Shown: positions 6,876 to 14,782 of the stretch, piece by piece | Position numbering within the stretch: the stretch's first letter is position 1 | How the letters are laid out: every line of letters starts with the position of its first letter | NCBI GenBank assembly: GCA_937988735.1 | Contig: CALKHQ010000297.1 | Coordinates: forward strand, 1 to 14,952 | DNA from: an uncultured Alphaproteobacteria bacterium | GTDB taxonomy: Bacteria > Pseudomonadota > Alphaproteobacteria > CALKHQ01 | Direction of reading: 5' to 3' | DNA length: 14,952 nucleotides | Notes under the pieces: generated by a model | What the model was told of the DNA's origin: nothing | Databases searched by the model: none | The model's input: only the letters and a program-made list of their open reading frames with translations | Program-made: the position numbers and the translations under genes

Positions 6876-7804
6876 CCGTTCTCGTCATCGCGGAGCACGA
6901 GGGCGGCCGGATCAGGGCCGCCACGCTCAACACCGTCACCGCCGCCCGCGCGCTGGGCGACGTGGACGTGCTGGTCGCCGGCGAGAACGCGCGCGCTGCG
7001 GCCGAGGCGGCCGCCCGGATCGCCGGTGTCGCCACCGTCCACCTGGCCGATGCGCCGATCTACGCCCACGGGCTGGCCGAGCCGCTGGCGCCGCTGGTGG
7101 CGCGGCTCGCCGACGGCTACAGCCACGTGCTGGCCCCGGCCTCGAGCTTCGGCAAGAACCTGCTGCCGCGGGTCGCCGCGCTGCTCGACGTGCAGCAGAT
7201 CTCCGACATCATCCAGGTGATCGACGCCGACACCTTCGTCCGCCCGATCTACGCCGGCAACGCGCTGGCGACCGTGCGCTCGCGCGACGCGAAGAAGCTG
7301 ATCACCGTCCGCGCCACCGCCTTCGAGGCGGCGCCCGCCGAGGGCGGCAGCGCCGTGATCGCGGAGGTGGCGCCCGGCGAGGACCCGGGCCTGTCGAGCT
7401 TCGTCGGCCAGGCGCTGAGCGAGAGCGCGCGGCCGGAACTGACCTCGGCGCGGATCGTCGTCTCGGGCGGGCGCGGCCTCGGCTCCGCCGAGAACTTCGC
7501 CCTGATCGAGGCCGTCGCCGACAAGCTCGGCGCGGCGGTCGGCGCCAGCCGCGCCGCGGTGGACGCCGGCTATGCGCCCAACGACTGGCAGGTCGGCCAG
7601 ACCGGCAAGGTCGTGGCGCCCGAGCTCTACATCGCGGTCGGCATCTCCGGCGCGATCCAGCACCTGGCGGGCATGAAGGACAGCAAGGTCATCGTCGCCA
7701 TCAACAAGGACGAGGAGGCGCCGATCTTCCAGGTCGCGGACTACGGGCTGGTCGGCGACCTGTTCCAGATCCTGCCCGAGCTGAAGGAAGCCCTCGGCGG
7801 CTAG
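6872..7804 (+). CDS. etfA: Electron transfer flavoprotein, alpha subunit
   Basis: This 310-residue partner of EtfB holds the redox FAD that takes electrons from acyl-CoA and other dehydrogenases and passes them to ETF-ubiquinone oxidoreductase. The FAD-binding C-terminal domain is clear: SGGRGLGS with the flavin-contacting Arg201, then QTGKVVAPELY from residue 243, GISGAIQHLAGM and AINKDEEAPIF. The N-terminal domain (MTVLVIAEHEGG, AASSFGKNLLPRVAALLDV) is also typical. Length matches the non-bifurcating housekeeping class. The start overlaps the end of etfB by 4 bases, and the next gene begins 33 bases after the stop, so the three genes form one operon. ETF-ubiquinone oxidoreductase and the acyl-CoA dehydrogenases are not in this window. 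Confidence 0.97.
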   Translation: MTVLVIAEHEGGRIRAATLNTVTAARALGDVDVLVAGENARAAAEAAARIAGVATVHLADAPIYAHGLAEPLAPLVARLADGYSHVLAPASSFGKNLLPRVAALLDVQQISDIIQVIDADTFVRPIYAGNALATVRSRDAKKLITVRATAFEAAPAEGGSAVIAEVAPGEDPGLSSFVGQALSESARPELTSARIVVSGGRGLGSAENFALIEAVADKLGAAVGASRAAVDAGYAPNDWQVGQTGKVVAPELYIAVGISGAIQHLAGMKDSKVIVAINKDEEAPIFQVADYGLVGDLFQILPELKEALGG

Positions 7805-7837
7805 GACGGCCGCCGGCATGTGAACGGGAGATCCGCC

Positions 7838-8710
7838 ATGGTCTCGAAGATCGCAGTCATCGGCGCCGGACAGATGGGCAGCGGCATCGCCCACGTCGCC
7901 GCCCTCTCCGGCATCACGGTCGTGCTCAACGACATCAGCCAGGAGCGGCTGGACAAGGCGCTGGAGGGCATCGCCCGCAACATGGCGCGCCAGGTGTCGA
8001 AGGGCCGGCTGTCGGAGGAGGACAAGGACGCGGCGCTGGCCCGGATCAGCACCACCCTCGACCTCGCCGCGGTCGCCGACGTGGACATGGCGATCGAGGC
8101 GGCGACCGAGAAGGAGGAGCTGAAGCGCGACATCTTCGCCCGGCTGTGCAAGGTGCTGCCGCCGCAGGTGATCATCGCCACCAACACCTCCTCCATCCCC
8201 ATCACCCGGCTCGCCGCGGCCACCGACCGCCCGGCGAAGTTCATCGGCATGCACTTCATGAATCCGGTGCCGGTGATGCAGCTGGTGGAGGTGATCCGCG
8301 GGCTCGCCACCGACGACGAGACCTACCAGACCGTGATCGCGCTCGCCGCGCGCCTGGGCAAGACCGCGGCCACCGCCGAGGACTTCCCGGCCTTCATCGT
8401 CAACCGGATCCTGCTGCCGATGATCAACGAGGCGGTCTACACCCTCTACGAGGGCGTGGGTTCGGTCGAGTCGATCGACACCTGCATGAAGCTCGGCGCC
8501 AACCACCCGATGGGGCCGCTGGAGCTCGCCGACTTCATCGGGCTCGACACCTGCCTCGCGGTCATGCACGTGCTCTACGAGGGCCTCGCCGACAGCAAGT
8601 ACCGGCCCTGCCCGCTGCTGGTGAAGTACGTCGAGGCCGGCTGGCTGGGCCGCAAGGTCGGCCGCGGCTTCTACGACTACTCCGGCGAGACGCCGGTCCC
8701 GACGCGGTAG
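7838..8710 (+). CDS. hbd: 3-hydroxybutyryl-CoA dehydrogenase (NAD(P)-dependent)
   Basis: This 290-residue enzyme interconverts 3-hydroxybutyryl-CoA and acetoacetyl-CoA, acting in short-chain fatty-acid oxidation, butyrate or PHB metabolism. The Rossmann nucleotide motif GAGQMG is at residues 9-14. The catalytic His139 lies in GMHFMNPVP, with the partner Glu in QLVEVIRG. NTSSIPIT, FPAFIVNRIL, NHPMGPLELADFIGLD and GWLGRKVGRGFYDY complete the family signature, and the length is standard for the stand-alone enzyme rather than the FadB fusion. The ATG at 7838 is preferred because GGGAG (7826-7830) sits 7 bases before it and homology begins there; a GTG at 7820 in the same frame would add six residues over the ribosome-binding site. 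It is the last gene of the ETF operon. A hairpin GCGCCG/CGGCGC (8710-8730) follows without a T-run. Confidence 0.95.
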   Translation: MVSKIAVIGAGQMGSGIAHVAALSGITVVLNDISQERLDKALEGIARNMARQVSKGRLSEEDKDAALARISTTLDLAAVADVDMAIEAATEKEELKRDIFARLCKVLPPQVIIATNTSSIPITRLAAATDRPAKFIGMHFMNPVPVMQLVEVIRGLATDDETYQTVIALAARLGKTAATAEDFPAFIVNRILLPMINEAVYTLYEGVGSVESIDTCMKLGANHPMGPLELADFIGLDTCLAVMHVLYEGLADSKYRPCPLLVKYVEAGWLGRKVGRGFYDYSGETPVPTR

Positions 8711-8883
8711 CGCCGCCCGTTGGACGGCGCAGACCCACGCGGCCGCCCGGGCAGCCGCCCTCCCCTGCCCCGCTGCTGCCGCACGGGCACACCCCGCCGG
8801 CCGACGCGAGGGGACGGCCGATCTGCTGCGGCTGACCGACGCGTCGCTTTTCCTCCCTTCCCGTGCGTGGCATGGTCCGCGCC
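8711..8883. other. Intergenic gap between hbd and argH
   Basis: These 173 GC-rich bases hold no convincing gene on either strand. They start with a weak hairpin (arms 8710-8715 and 8725-8730, no T-run). A pyrimidine-rich stretch (8847-8862) precedes argH. In many alphaproteobacteria a thioredoxin-like TlpA gene lies next to argH, facing away from it; no trace of it is readable here. No good promoter was found; GCATGGT (8870-8876) is only a weak -10-like element 7 bases before the argH ATG. Confidence 0.5.
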
Positions 8884-10302
8884 ATGACAGACAACACCAG
8901 GACCGCGCCGCCTTCCGAGGCGGCGAATGCCATGTGGGGCGGACGCTTCGGGTCGGCTCCGGATGCGCTGATGACCGCCATCAACGCCTCGATCGCCTTC
9001 GACCGCCGGCTCTATGCCCAGGACATCGCCGGCAGCCAGGCGCACGCGGCGATGCTGGCGAAGCAGGGGATCATCTCCGAAACCGACGCGGCCGCGATCC
9101 GTGCGGGGCTGGACACGATCCGCGGCGAGATCGAAGCCGGCACCTTCGCCTTCTCCGAGGCGCTGGAAGACATCCACATGAACGTGGAGGCGCGCCTGAA
9201 GGAACTGATCGGCGAGCCGGCCGGGCGGCTTCACACCGCCCGCTCGCGCAACGACCAGGTCGCCACCGACTTCAGGCTCTGGGTGCGGGACGCGATCGAC
9301 GCCGCCGACATGGCGCTGAAGGGCCTGCAGGTAGCGCTGATCGACCAGGCGGAACGCCATGCCGCCACCGTCATGCCCGGCTACACCCACCTGCAGACGG
9401 CGCAGCCGGTCACCTTCGGCCACCACCTGCTCGCCTATGTCGAGATGCTGGGCCGCGACCGCGGGCGATTCCGGGACGCCCGCGCCCGGCTCAACGAATG
9501 CCCGCTGGGCGCCGCGGCGCTGGCCGGCACCGCCTTCCCCATCGACCGCGAAATGACCGCGGCGGCGCTGGGCTTCGACCGACCCACGGCGAACTCGCTG
9601 GACAGCGTCTCCGACCGCGACTTCGCGATGGAGTTCCTGTCGGCCAGCGCAATCTGCGCCGTCCACCTCTCCCGCTTCGCCGAGGAGCTGGTGATCTGGA
9701 CCAGCGCCGAGTTCGGCTTCGTCCGGCTTTCGGACGCCTGGACCACCGGCAGCTCGATCATGCCGCAGAAGCGCAACCCGGACGCGGCGGAACTGGTCCG
9801 CGCCAAGGCCGGGCGCATCATCGGCGCGCTGAACACGCTGCTGATCGTGATGAAGGGCCTCCCCATGGCCTATGCCAAGGACATGCAAGAGGACAAGGAG
9901 GCGGTGTTTCTCGCCTCCGACGCGCTGGCGCTGTGCATCGCCGCCATGACCGGCATGGTGCGGGACATGGAGGCGGACGCCGCCCGGATGCGGGAGGCGC
10001 TGGAGAAGGGCTTCCCCACCGCCACCGACCTCGCCGACTGGCTGGTGCGTGCGCTGGGGCTGCCGTTCCGCGACGCCCACCACGTCACCGGCCGCATCGT
10101 CGGGCTGGCGGCAGAGCGCGGCTGCGGCCTCGCCGACCTGCCGCTCGCCGACATGCAGGCGATCGAGCCGCGCATCGACAACCGGGTCTATCCCGTGCTT
10201 GCCGTCGACAGCGCCATCGCCAGCCGCACCAGCTACGGAGGCACCGCGCCGGAACGGGTGCGCGCGGCCGTGGCCGCAGCCCGAGAAAGGTTCCTGACAT
10301 GA
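8884..10302 (+). CDS. argH: Argininosuccinate lyase
   Basis: This 472-residue cytosolic enzyme splits argininosuccinate into arginine and fumarate, the last step of arginine synthesis. The superfamily signature GSSIMPQKRNPD is present (Ser290 and Ser291 on the mobile catalytic loop). GYTHLQTAQP carries the acid/base His169, and MWGGRF, HTARSRNDQVATD and DRDFAMEFL are ArgH landmarks. Length is normal. I chose the ATG at 8884; the frame also has GTG at 8863 and ATG at 8872 and 8929, and no clear ribosome-binding site decides between them. MWGGRF follows about 15 residues after the chosen start. Its stop codon forms an ATGA overlap (10299-10302) with the next gene, starting a coupled chain of four genes. 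Confidence 0.96.
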   Translation: MTDNTRTAPPSEAANAMWGGRFGSAPDALMTAINASIAFDRRLYAQDIAGSQAHAAMLAKQGIISETDAAAIRAGLDTIRGEIEAGTFAFSEALEDIHMNVEARLKELIGEPAGRLHTARSRNDQVATDFRLWVRDAIDAADMALKGLQVALIDQAERHAATVMPGYTHLQTAQPVTFGHHLLAYVEMLGRDRGRFRDARARLNECPLGAAALAGTAFPIDREMTAAALGFDRPTANSLDSVSDRDFAMEFLSASAICAVHLSRFAEELVIWTSAEFGFVRLSDAWTTGSSIMPQKRNPDAAELVRAKAGRIIGALNTLLIVMKGLPMAYAKDMQEDKEAVFLASDALALCIAAMTGMVRDMEADAARMREALEKGFPTATDLADWLVRALGLPFRDAHHVTGRIVGLAAERGCGLADLPLADMQAIEPRIDNRVYPVLAVDSAIASRTSYGGTAPERVRAAVAAARERFLT

Positions 10303-10517
10303 ATGACGCGGCGATTCGCACTCCCCGTGCCGGGAGAGGGGGCGGACACGGCGGCCTGCCTGCCGCTGCGCGGCGGCGATTGGTGCAGCTTCCAACTTTC
10401 GCCCTATTCTTGGTGGTGACTGCGGCAGGTCTGGCCGGCTGCGGCAAGAAGGGCGACCCGGTGGAGCCCGAGGACGTGACGTTGACCTATCCACGCGACT
10501 ACCCGACGAGCCGATGA
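10299..10517 (+). CDS. lptM: LptM-like small lipoprotein between argH and lysA
   Basis: This 72-residue protein has a basic segment (RRR, 25-27), a hydrophobic core (FALFLVVTAAG) and a lipobox LAGC with the acylated cysteine at 48. The mature part begins CGKKGDP, the conserved CGxKG start of LptM (formerly YifL), which in E. coli helps mature the LPS-transport protein LptD at the outer membrane. After cleavage only 25 residues remain, ending in a Pro/Tyr/Arg-rich tail. The ATG at 10299 overlaps the argH stop, and GAGAAAGG (10283-10290) lies 8 bases upstream, which supports it. It gives an unusually long, Gly/Arg-rich n-region of about 30 residues; TTG 10380 or GTG 10383 would give a more ordinary signal peptide. 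The stop overlaps the lysA start as ATGA. A lipoprotein at this place is usual in alphaproteobacteria. Confidence 0.85.
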   Translation: MNDAAIRTPRAGRGGGHGGLPAAARRRLVQLPTFALFLVVTAAGLAGCGKKGDPVEPEDVTLTYPRDYPTSR

Positions 10518-11830
10518 ACGCGACCGGCTTTGCATGGCGTGAGGGCGTGCTCCACGCCGAGGATGTGCCGCTGACCGAGATCGCGGCTGCCGTCGGCACG
10601 CCGACCTATGTCTACTGCGCCGGCGCCATCGTAGGCCGCTTCCGCCGGCTGCGCGCCGCCTTCGGGGCGACACCGCCGGCCATCTACTATGCGGTCAAGG
10701 CAAACTCGAACCAGGCGGTGATCGCGACGCTCGCCGCCGAGGGCGCAGGCGCGGACGTGGTTTCCGCCGGCGAGATCGCCCGCGCGGTCGCGACCGGCGT
10801 CCCGCCGGAGAAGATCGTCTTCGCCGGCGTCGGCAAGACCGCCGACGAGATCGCCTATGGCCTCGCCGCCGGCATCCGCCAGTTCAACGTCGAATCCCTG
10901 CCCGAGCTCGCGCTGCTGAACCGCGTGGCGACCGAGCGGGGCGCCGTGGCCGAGGCGGCGCTGCGGATCAATCCCAACGTCGATGCCCGCACCCACGCCA
11001 AGATCACCACGGGGAAGTCCGAGAACAAGTTCGGCATCGACCTCGGCCACGTCGCCGACGCCTTCCGCGCTGCGGCGACGATGCCGGGCGTGCGCCTCAC
11101 CGGGCTGTCGATGCACATCGGCTCGCAGCTCACCAGCCTCGCGCCCTACGAGGAGGCGTTCGGGCGACTTGCCGCGCTGACCGGGGAACTGCGCCGCGGG
11201 GGGATCGCGATCAGCCACCTCGACCTCGGCGGCGGGCTCGGTGTCGACTACCACGGCAATGCCTCGCCGGATCCGGAGGCCTATGCGGCGGTGATCCTGA
11301 AGGCGGTGGGCCATCTCGGCTGCAGCCTCGCCATCGAGCCGGGCCGCTGGCTGGTGGCGCCCGCGGGCGTGCTGCTGGCCCGTGTGGTCCAGGTCAAGGA
11401 GGGCGCCACCCGACGCTTCGTCATCGTCGATGCGGCAATGAACGACCTGATCCGGCCGGCGCTCTACGACGCCCATCACGAGATCGTGCCGGTGCGCCAG
11501 CCGGCCGCCAATGACGGCACCGTGCGCGCCGACGTGGTCGGCCCGGTCTGTGAAACCGGCGACACCTTCGCACGCGACCGTGACTTGCCGCCGCTCGCGC
11601 CCGACGATCTGATCGTGTTCCGCGATGCGGGCGCCTATGGCGCCGTGATGGCCTCGACCTACAACAGCCGGCCGCTCGCGGCCGAGGTGCTGGTCAACGG
11701 GCAGGACTGGGCCGTGGTCCGCCCCCGCCAGACGATCGAGGCGCTGATCGCGATGGACCGGCTGCCGCCCTGGCTGGAACAGGCGCCGGAAGCGCGCACG
11801 GCCGCACGACGGAGTGGAACGGCGGAATGA
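10514..11830 (+). CDS. lysA: Diaminopimelate decarboxylase
   Basis: This 438-residue PLP enzyme decarboxylates meso-diaminopimelate to lysine, the final step of lysine synthesis, and draws on the same pool that feeds peptidoglycan. The fold-III barrel is shown by YYAVKANSN with the PLP-binding Lys62, GKSENKFGID, SMHIGSQL, DLGGGLGVDYHG (phosphate-binding glycines) and EPGRWLVAPAG. The C-terminal domain has VDAAMNDLIRPALYDAHHEI, GPVCETGD with catalytic Cys346 (supplied across the dimer) and GAYGAVMASTYNSRP. Length is slightly above the usual 420. It is coupled to both neighbours by ATGA overlaps (10514-10517 and 11827-11830). Confidence 0.97.
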   Translation: MNATGFAWREGVLHAEDVPLTEIAAAVGTPTYVYCAGAIVGRFRRLRAAFGATPPAIYYAVKANSNQAVIATLAAEGAGADVVSAGEIARAVATGVPPEKIVFAGVGKTADEIAYGLAAGIRQFNVESLPELALLNRVATERGAVAEAALRINPNVDARTHAKITTGKSENKFGIDLGHVADAFRAAATMPGVRLTGLSMHIGSQLTSLAPYEEAFGRLAALTGELRRGGIAISHLDLGGGLGVDYHGNASPDPEAYAAVILKAVGHLGCSLAIEPGRWLVAPAGVLLARVVQVKEGATRRFVIVDAAMNDLIRPALYDAHHEIVPVRQPAANDGTVRADVVGPVCETGDTFARDRDLPPLAPDDLIVFRDAGAYGAVMASTYNSRPLAAEVLVNGQDWAVVRPRQTIEALIAMDRLPPWLEQAPEARTAARRSGTAE

Positions 11831-14352
11831 GCGCGACGCGGCCCGACCCGACAGCCCTTCCCGGCGTCGTCCGGCGCCGCATCGCACTCACCCGCTGGTC
11901 GCTGGTCTGGGAGCGGCTGTGGCCGGCCGCACTTCCGGCGGCGATCGTGCTCGCCGCCTTCGTCATCGTCGTGCTGCTGGACGTGCTGCCACGCCTGTCG
12001 GGCGTCGCCCACATCGTGGTGCTTGTGCTGTTCGGCCTCGCCTTCCTCGCCGCCGCGGTCTGGGGCCTGCGGCGGATGCAGTGGCCATCGCGCGACGCCG
12101 CCGCCCGGCGGCTGGAAGCCTCGGGCGGGGCGCTCCACCGGCCGCTGACCGCCTGGCTCGACCAGCCGGCGCTCTCCGGCACCGACGTCGCCAGCCGCAC
12201 CCTGTGGGCGGCCCACCGCCGCCGGGCGATGGCGGCGATGGCTCAGCTGCGCCCGCCGGCACCGCGGCCGGAAATCGCCCGCCGCGACCCCTTTGCCATG
12301 CGTGCCATCGCCGTGATGGGGCTGTTCGTGGCCGCCGTGATCGGGCTCGGCAGCGCCGAGGAGCGCTTCGCCCGCGCCTTCGCGCCCGCCTTCGCGCCCG
12401 ACCAGCCGGCCATGCCGGTGCGGGTGGACGTCTGGCTGTCGCCGCCGCCGTACACCCGTCTCGCGCCGATCGCCCTCGCCGTGGGCGTCCCGGGGCCGGT
12501 CGAGGCCCCTGCCGGCAGCGAGATCCTGGCCCAGGTACACGGGGTGAGCGCGACGCCGTCGGTCCGCTTCGACGACGAGGCGGCGACGGTCGAGAAGGTC
12601 GGCGAGGCGAGCTACACCGCCGGCCTCGTCCTTGCGGACGACGGCCGGCTGACAGTCGGCGCCGCCGGCGAGACGCTGGCGAGCTGGGACATCGTCGCCG
12701 TTCCCGACGCCGCGCCCGAGGTCGCCTTCGCCCAGGAGCCGAGCGAGACCGAGCGCCACGCGCTCCGCGTCGACGTCCGCGCCAGCGATGACTACGGCCT
12801 CACCGGGCTCACGCTCCAGATCGTGCTGGACGAGGAGATGTTCGACGCGGCCCAGCCGCAGGGCGAGCCGGAGCCGGGCGTGCCGCAGACGCGGATCGAC
12901 CTTCCGGTGCCGCTGCCGTCGCGGGCGCCGGCCCGGATCGAGACCACGCGCTACCACGACCTGACGCCGCACATCTGGGCCGGCGTGCCGGTGCGGATGC
13001 GGCTGGTCGCCACCGACGCCCAGGGCCAGGTCGGGGTGTCGGACGTGGTGTCGATGATCCTGCCGGAACGCGAATTCACCCACCCGGTGGCGCGCGCGAT
13101 CATCGAGCAGCGCAAGATCCTGGTCATCGCGCCCGACGAGCGCGAGCTGGTCGCCGACAACCTGGACGCCATCGCCTACCGGCCGGAGGAGTTCAGCAAC
13201 GACCTCACCGTCTTCCTCGCGCTGATGACCGCGCGCTCGCGGCTGCGCAACGCACGGGACGGCGACATCCCCTCCGTCCAGCAGATCCTGTGGGACACCG
13301 CGCTCTACCTCGAGGACGGCGGCCTTGCGCTGGCGGAGCAGGAGCTGCGCCGGCTGCAGGAGGAGCTGCAGCAGGCGCTGCGCGACGGCGCCTCCGAGGA
13401 GGAGATCCAGCGGCTGATCGAGGAGCTGCGCGAGGCGATGCAGGAATACATGCGCCAGCTCGCCGAGCAGATGCCGCTGATGTCGCCGGAGGATCTCGAG
13501 CGGCTGCAGATGATGATGCCGGACAACCCGGACCGCACCATCACCAGCCAGGACCTGATGCAGATGCTCGACCAGCTGCGCGAGCTCTCCGAGAGTGGCG
13601 CGATGGAGGAGGCGCAGCGGCTGCTTTCCGAGCTGCAGAACCTGATGGAAAACATGCAGCCGATGCCGTTCCAGATGCCGCAGCAGCCCTCCCCGCAGAT
13701 GGAGATGCTGACGGACCTGAACGAGGTCGTGCGGGAACAGCGGCGGCTGCTTGACGAGACCTACCGCACCACCCAGAACATGCCCGGCATGCTGCCGATG
13801 CCGAACCCGCCCCGGCCGGAGCAGGGCCAGGAGGGCGAGGAGAACCGGCCGCGCACGATGGAGGAGCTGAGCGAGGCGCAGCGGGAGCTGCGGCGCCAGC
13901 TCGGCGAGGTGATGCGCGAGTTCGGCGACATGATGGGCGACATCCCGGAGAACCTGGGCCTCGCCGAGCGCGAGATGCGGGCCGCCGAGCAGGCGCTGGA
14001 GAGCGAGCTGCCCGGCGAGGCGACGACCCGCCAGCAGCGGGCACTGGAACATCTGCAGCAGGGCATGAACGACGCCGCGCAGATGATGGCCGAACAGGGT
14101 CTGCTGCGGCTGATGCCCGGCCGGCAGCGCGGCCCGCTCGGCCAGAACGGGCAGGAGCCCGCGCGCCGCGACCCGCTGGGACGGGCCGCACCCGAGGACC
14201 GCGGCCTCGACACCGGCGACCTCGAGCTTCCCGACCAGGAGGAGCTGAAGCGGGCGCGCGAGATCCTGGAGGAACTCCGCCGCCGCGCCGGCGAGCTGTT
14301 CCGCTCCCAGGAAGAGCTGGACTACATCGAGCGCCTGCTGCGCCGCTTCTGA
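11827..14352 (+). CDS. TIGR02302 (DUF4175) family membrane protein of unknown function
   Basis: This 841-residue protein has three N-terminal membrane helices at about residues 33-54, 60-80 and 158-175. A long Pro- and beta-rich region follows (about 190-430), with VDVWLSPPPYT, DDYGLTGL and VPVRMRLVATDAQGQVG. The last part, about 495-840, is very rich in Glu, Gln, Leu, Met and Arg and is predicted to be long helical or coiled-coil stretches. It is interrupted by a Met/Pro/Gln segment (about 607-632, including QPMPFQMPQQP) and ends RRAGELFRSQEELDYIERLLRRF. The helices, length and position behind lysA match the alphaproteobacterial TIGR02302 family, which has no established function; an envelope role is inferred. 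GGAGTGG (11811-11817) lies 9 bases before the ATG. The stop lies 34 bases from the stop of the converging response regulator gene. Confidence 0.88.
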   Translation: MSATRPDPTALPGVVRRRIALTRWSLVWERLWPAALPAAIVLAAFVIVVLLDVLPRLSGVAHIVVLVLFGLAFLAAAVWGLRRMQWPSRDAAARRLEASGGALHRPLTAWLDQPALSGTDVASRTLWAAHRRRAMAAMAQLRPPAPRPEIARRDPFAMRAIAVMGLFVAAVIGLGSAEERFARAFAPAFAPDQPAMPVRVDVWLSPPPYTRLAPIALAVGVPGPVEAPAGSEILAQVHGVSATPSVRFDDEAATVEKVGEASYTAGLVLADDGRLTVGAAGETLASWDIVAVPDAAPEVAFAQEPSETERHALRVDVRASDDYGLTGLTLQIVLDEEMFDAAQPQGEPEPGVPQTRIDLPVPLPSRAPARIETTRYHDLTPHIWAGVPVRMRLVATDAQGQVGVSDVVSMILPEREFTHPVARAIIEQRKILVIAPDERELVADNLDAIAYRPEEFSNDLTVFLALMTARSRLRNARDGDIPSVQQILWDTALYLEDGGLALAEQELRRLQEELQQALRDGASEEEIQRLIEELREAMQEYMRQLAEQMPLMSPEDLERLQMMMPDNPDRTITSQDLMQMLDQLRELSESGAMEEAQRLLSELQNLMENMQPMPFQMPQQPSPQMEMLTDLNEVVREQRRLLDETYRTTQNMPGMLPMPNPPRPEQGQEGEENRPRTMEELSEAQRELRRQLGEVMREFGDMMGDIPENLGLAEREMRAAEQALESELPGEATTRQQRALEHLQQGMNDAAQMMAEQGLLRLMPGRQRGPLGQNGQEPARRDPLGRAAPEDRGLDTGDLELPDQEELKRAREILEELRRRAGELFRSQEELDYIERLLRRF

Positions 14353-14386
14353 GCCGCCGGACCGGCGCGCCCGACCGCGTATCCGC

Positions 14387-14782
14387 TCAGCCCCGACGGC
14401 TGCCGTCCCCGCGCAGGCAGGCGACCAGCTTCCGCAGGTCGTCCATGGTGAAAGGCTTTGCGAGCGTGGCGCTGACCAGCGCCTCGAGGTTGCGCGCCCG
14501 CTCCAGCTCCGCCGGATGGCCGCTGATCAGCACCACGGCCGTGCCCGGCGATTCCTTGGCGACCTTGAGCGCAAGCGCGATGCCGTCGGTTTCCGGCATC
14601 ACGATGTCGGAGACGACGATGTCGAACGGGGTCTCGGCGCCGGCAATCGCCGCGAGCGCCTCGGTGCCGTCCTCGGCGGCGACGACCGTGTGGCCGTCGG
14701 CCGTCAGCGCCCGCACCATGAACGCCCGAAGCGTCGCCTCGTCGTCGACCACGAGCACCCGCAGCGGGGCCGGCGGCGTCAT
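14387..14782 (-). CDS. Single-domain response regulator (CheY/CpdR-like)
   Basis: This 131-residue protein is a lone receiver with no output domain. The acidic pair Asp13-Asp14 (VVDDE), phospho-accepting Asp59 (VSDIVMPETDG), Ser87 in place of the usual Thr (LISGHP) and Lys109 (LAKPF) are all present, so it should be phosphorylated by a histidine kinase or phosphotransfer protein. SDIVMPExDGI and the short alpha-4/beta-5 region recall CpdR, the adaptor controlling ClpXP proteolysis in Caulobacter and relatives, but also other stand-alone receivers, so I leave it unnamed. The ATG overlaps the stop of the upstream minus-strand gene by 4 bases, indicating coupled translation. The hybrid kinase at 3366-5696 is a possible but unproven partner. 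Confidence 0.92.
   Translation of the reverse strand: MTPPAPLRVLVVDDEATLRAFMVRALTADGHTVVAAEDGTEALAAIAGAETPFDIVVSDIVMPETDGIALALKVAKESPGTAVVLISGHPAELERARNLEALVSATLAKPFTMDDLRKLVACLRGDGSRRG

Noticed and set aside
6674..8569. Long antisense open frame (631 codons) across etfB, etfA and hbd
   Set aside because: It lies opposite three well-supported genes. Its translation is Asp/Arg/Gly/His-rich low complexity, as expected for the reverse of high-GC codons, with no recognisable motif.
8934..10298. Upstream extension of the lipoprotein frame through argH
   Set aside because: The frame is open but the translation inside argH is Arg/Gly/Ala-rich noise. The real start is the ATG at 10299, with a ribosome-binding site.
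10380..10410. Internal promoter TTGGTG...TATTCT inside the lipoprotein gene, driving lysA
   Set aside because: The spacer is 19 bases and the AT-rich stretch is explained by codons for the hydrophobic signal core.
8677..10599. Long antisense open frame (640 codons) opposite argH and the lipoprotein gene
   Set aside because: It is a GC-driven shadow: argH on the plus strand carries all family motifs, and the antisense product matches no family I recognise.
11659..14052. Long antisense open frame (797 codons) opposite TIGR02302
   Set aside because: Leu/His/Arg-rich translation mirrors the Glu/Gln/Met-rich coding strand; no start signal or domain is seen.
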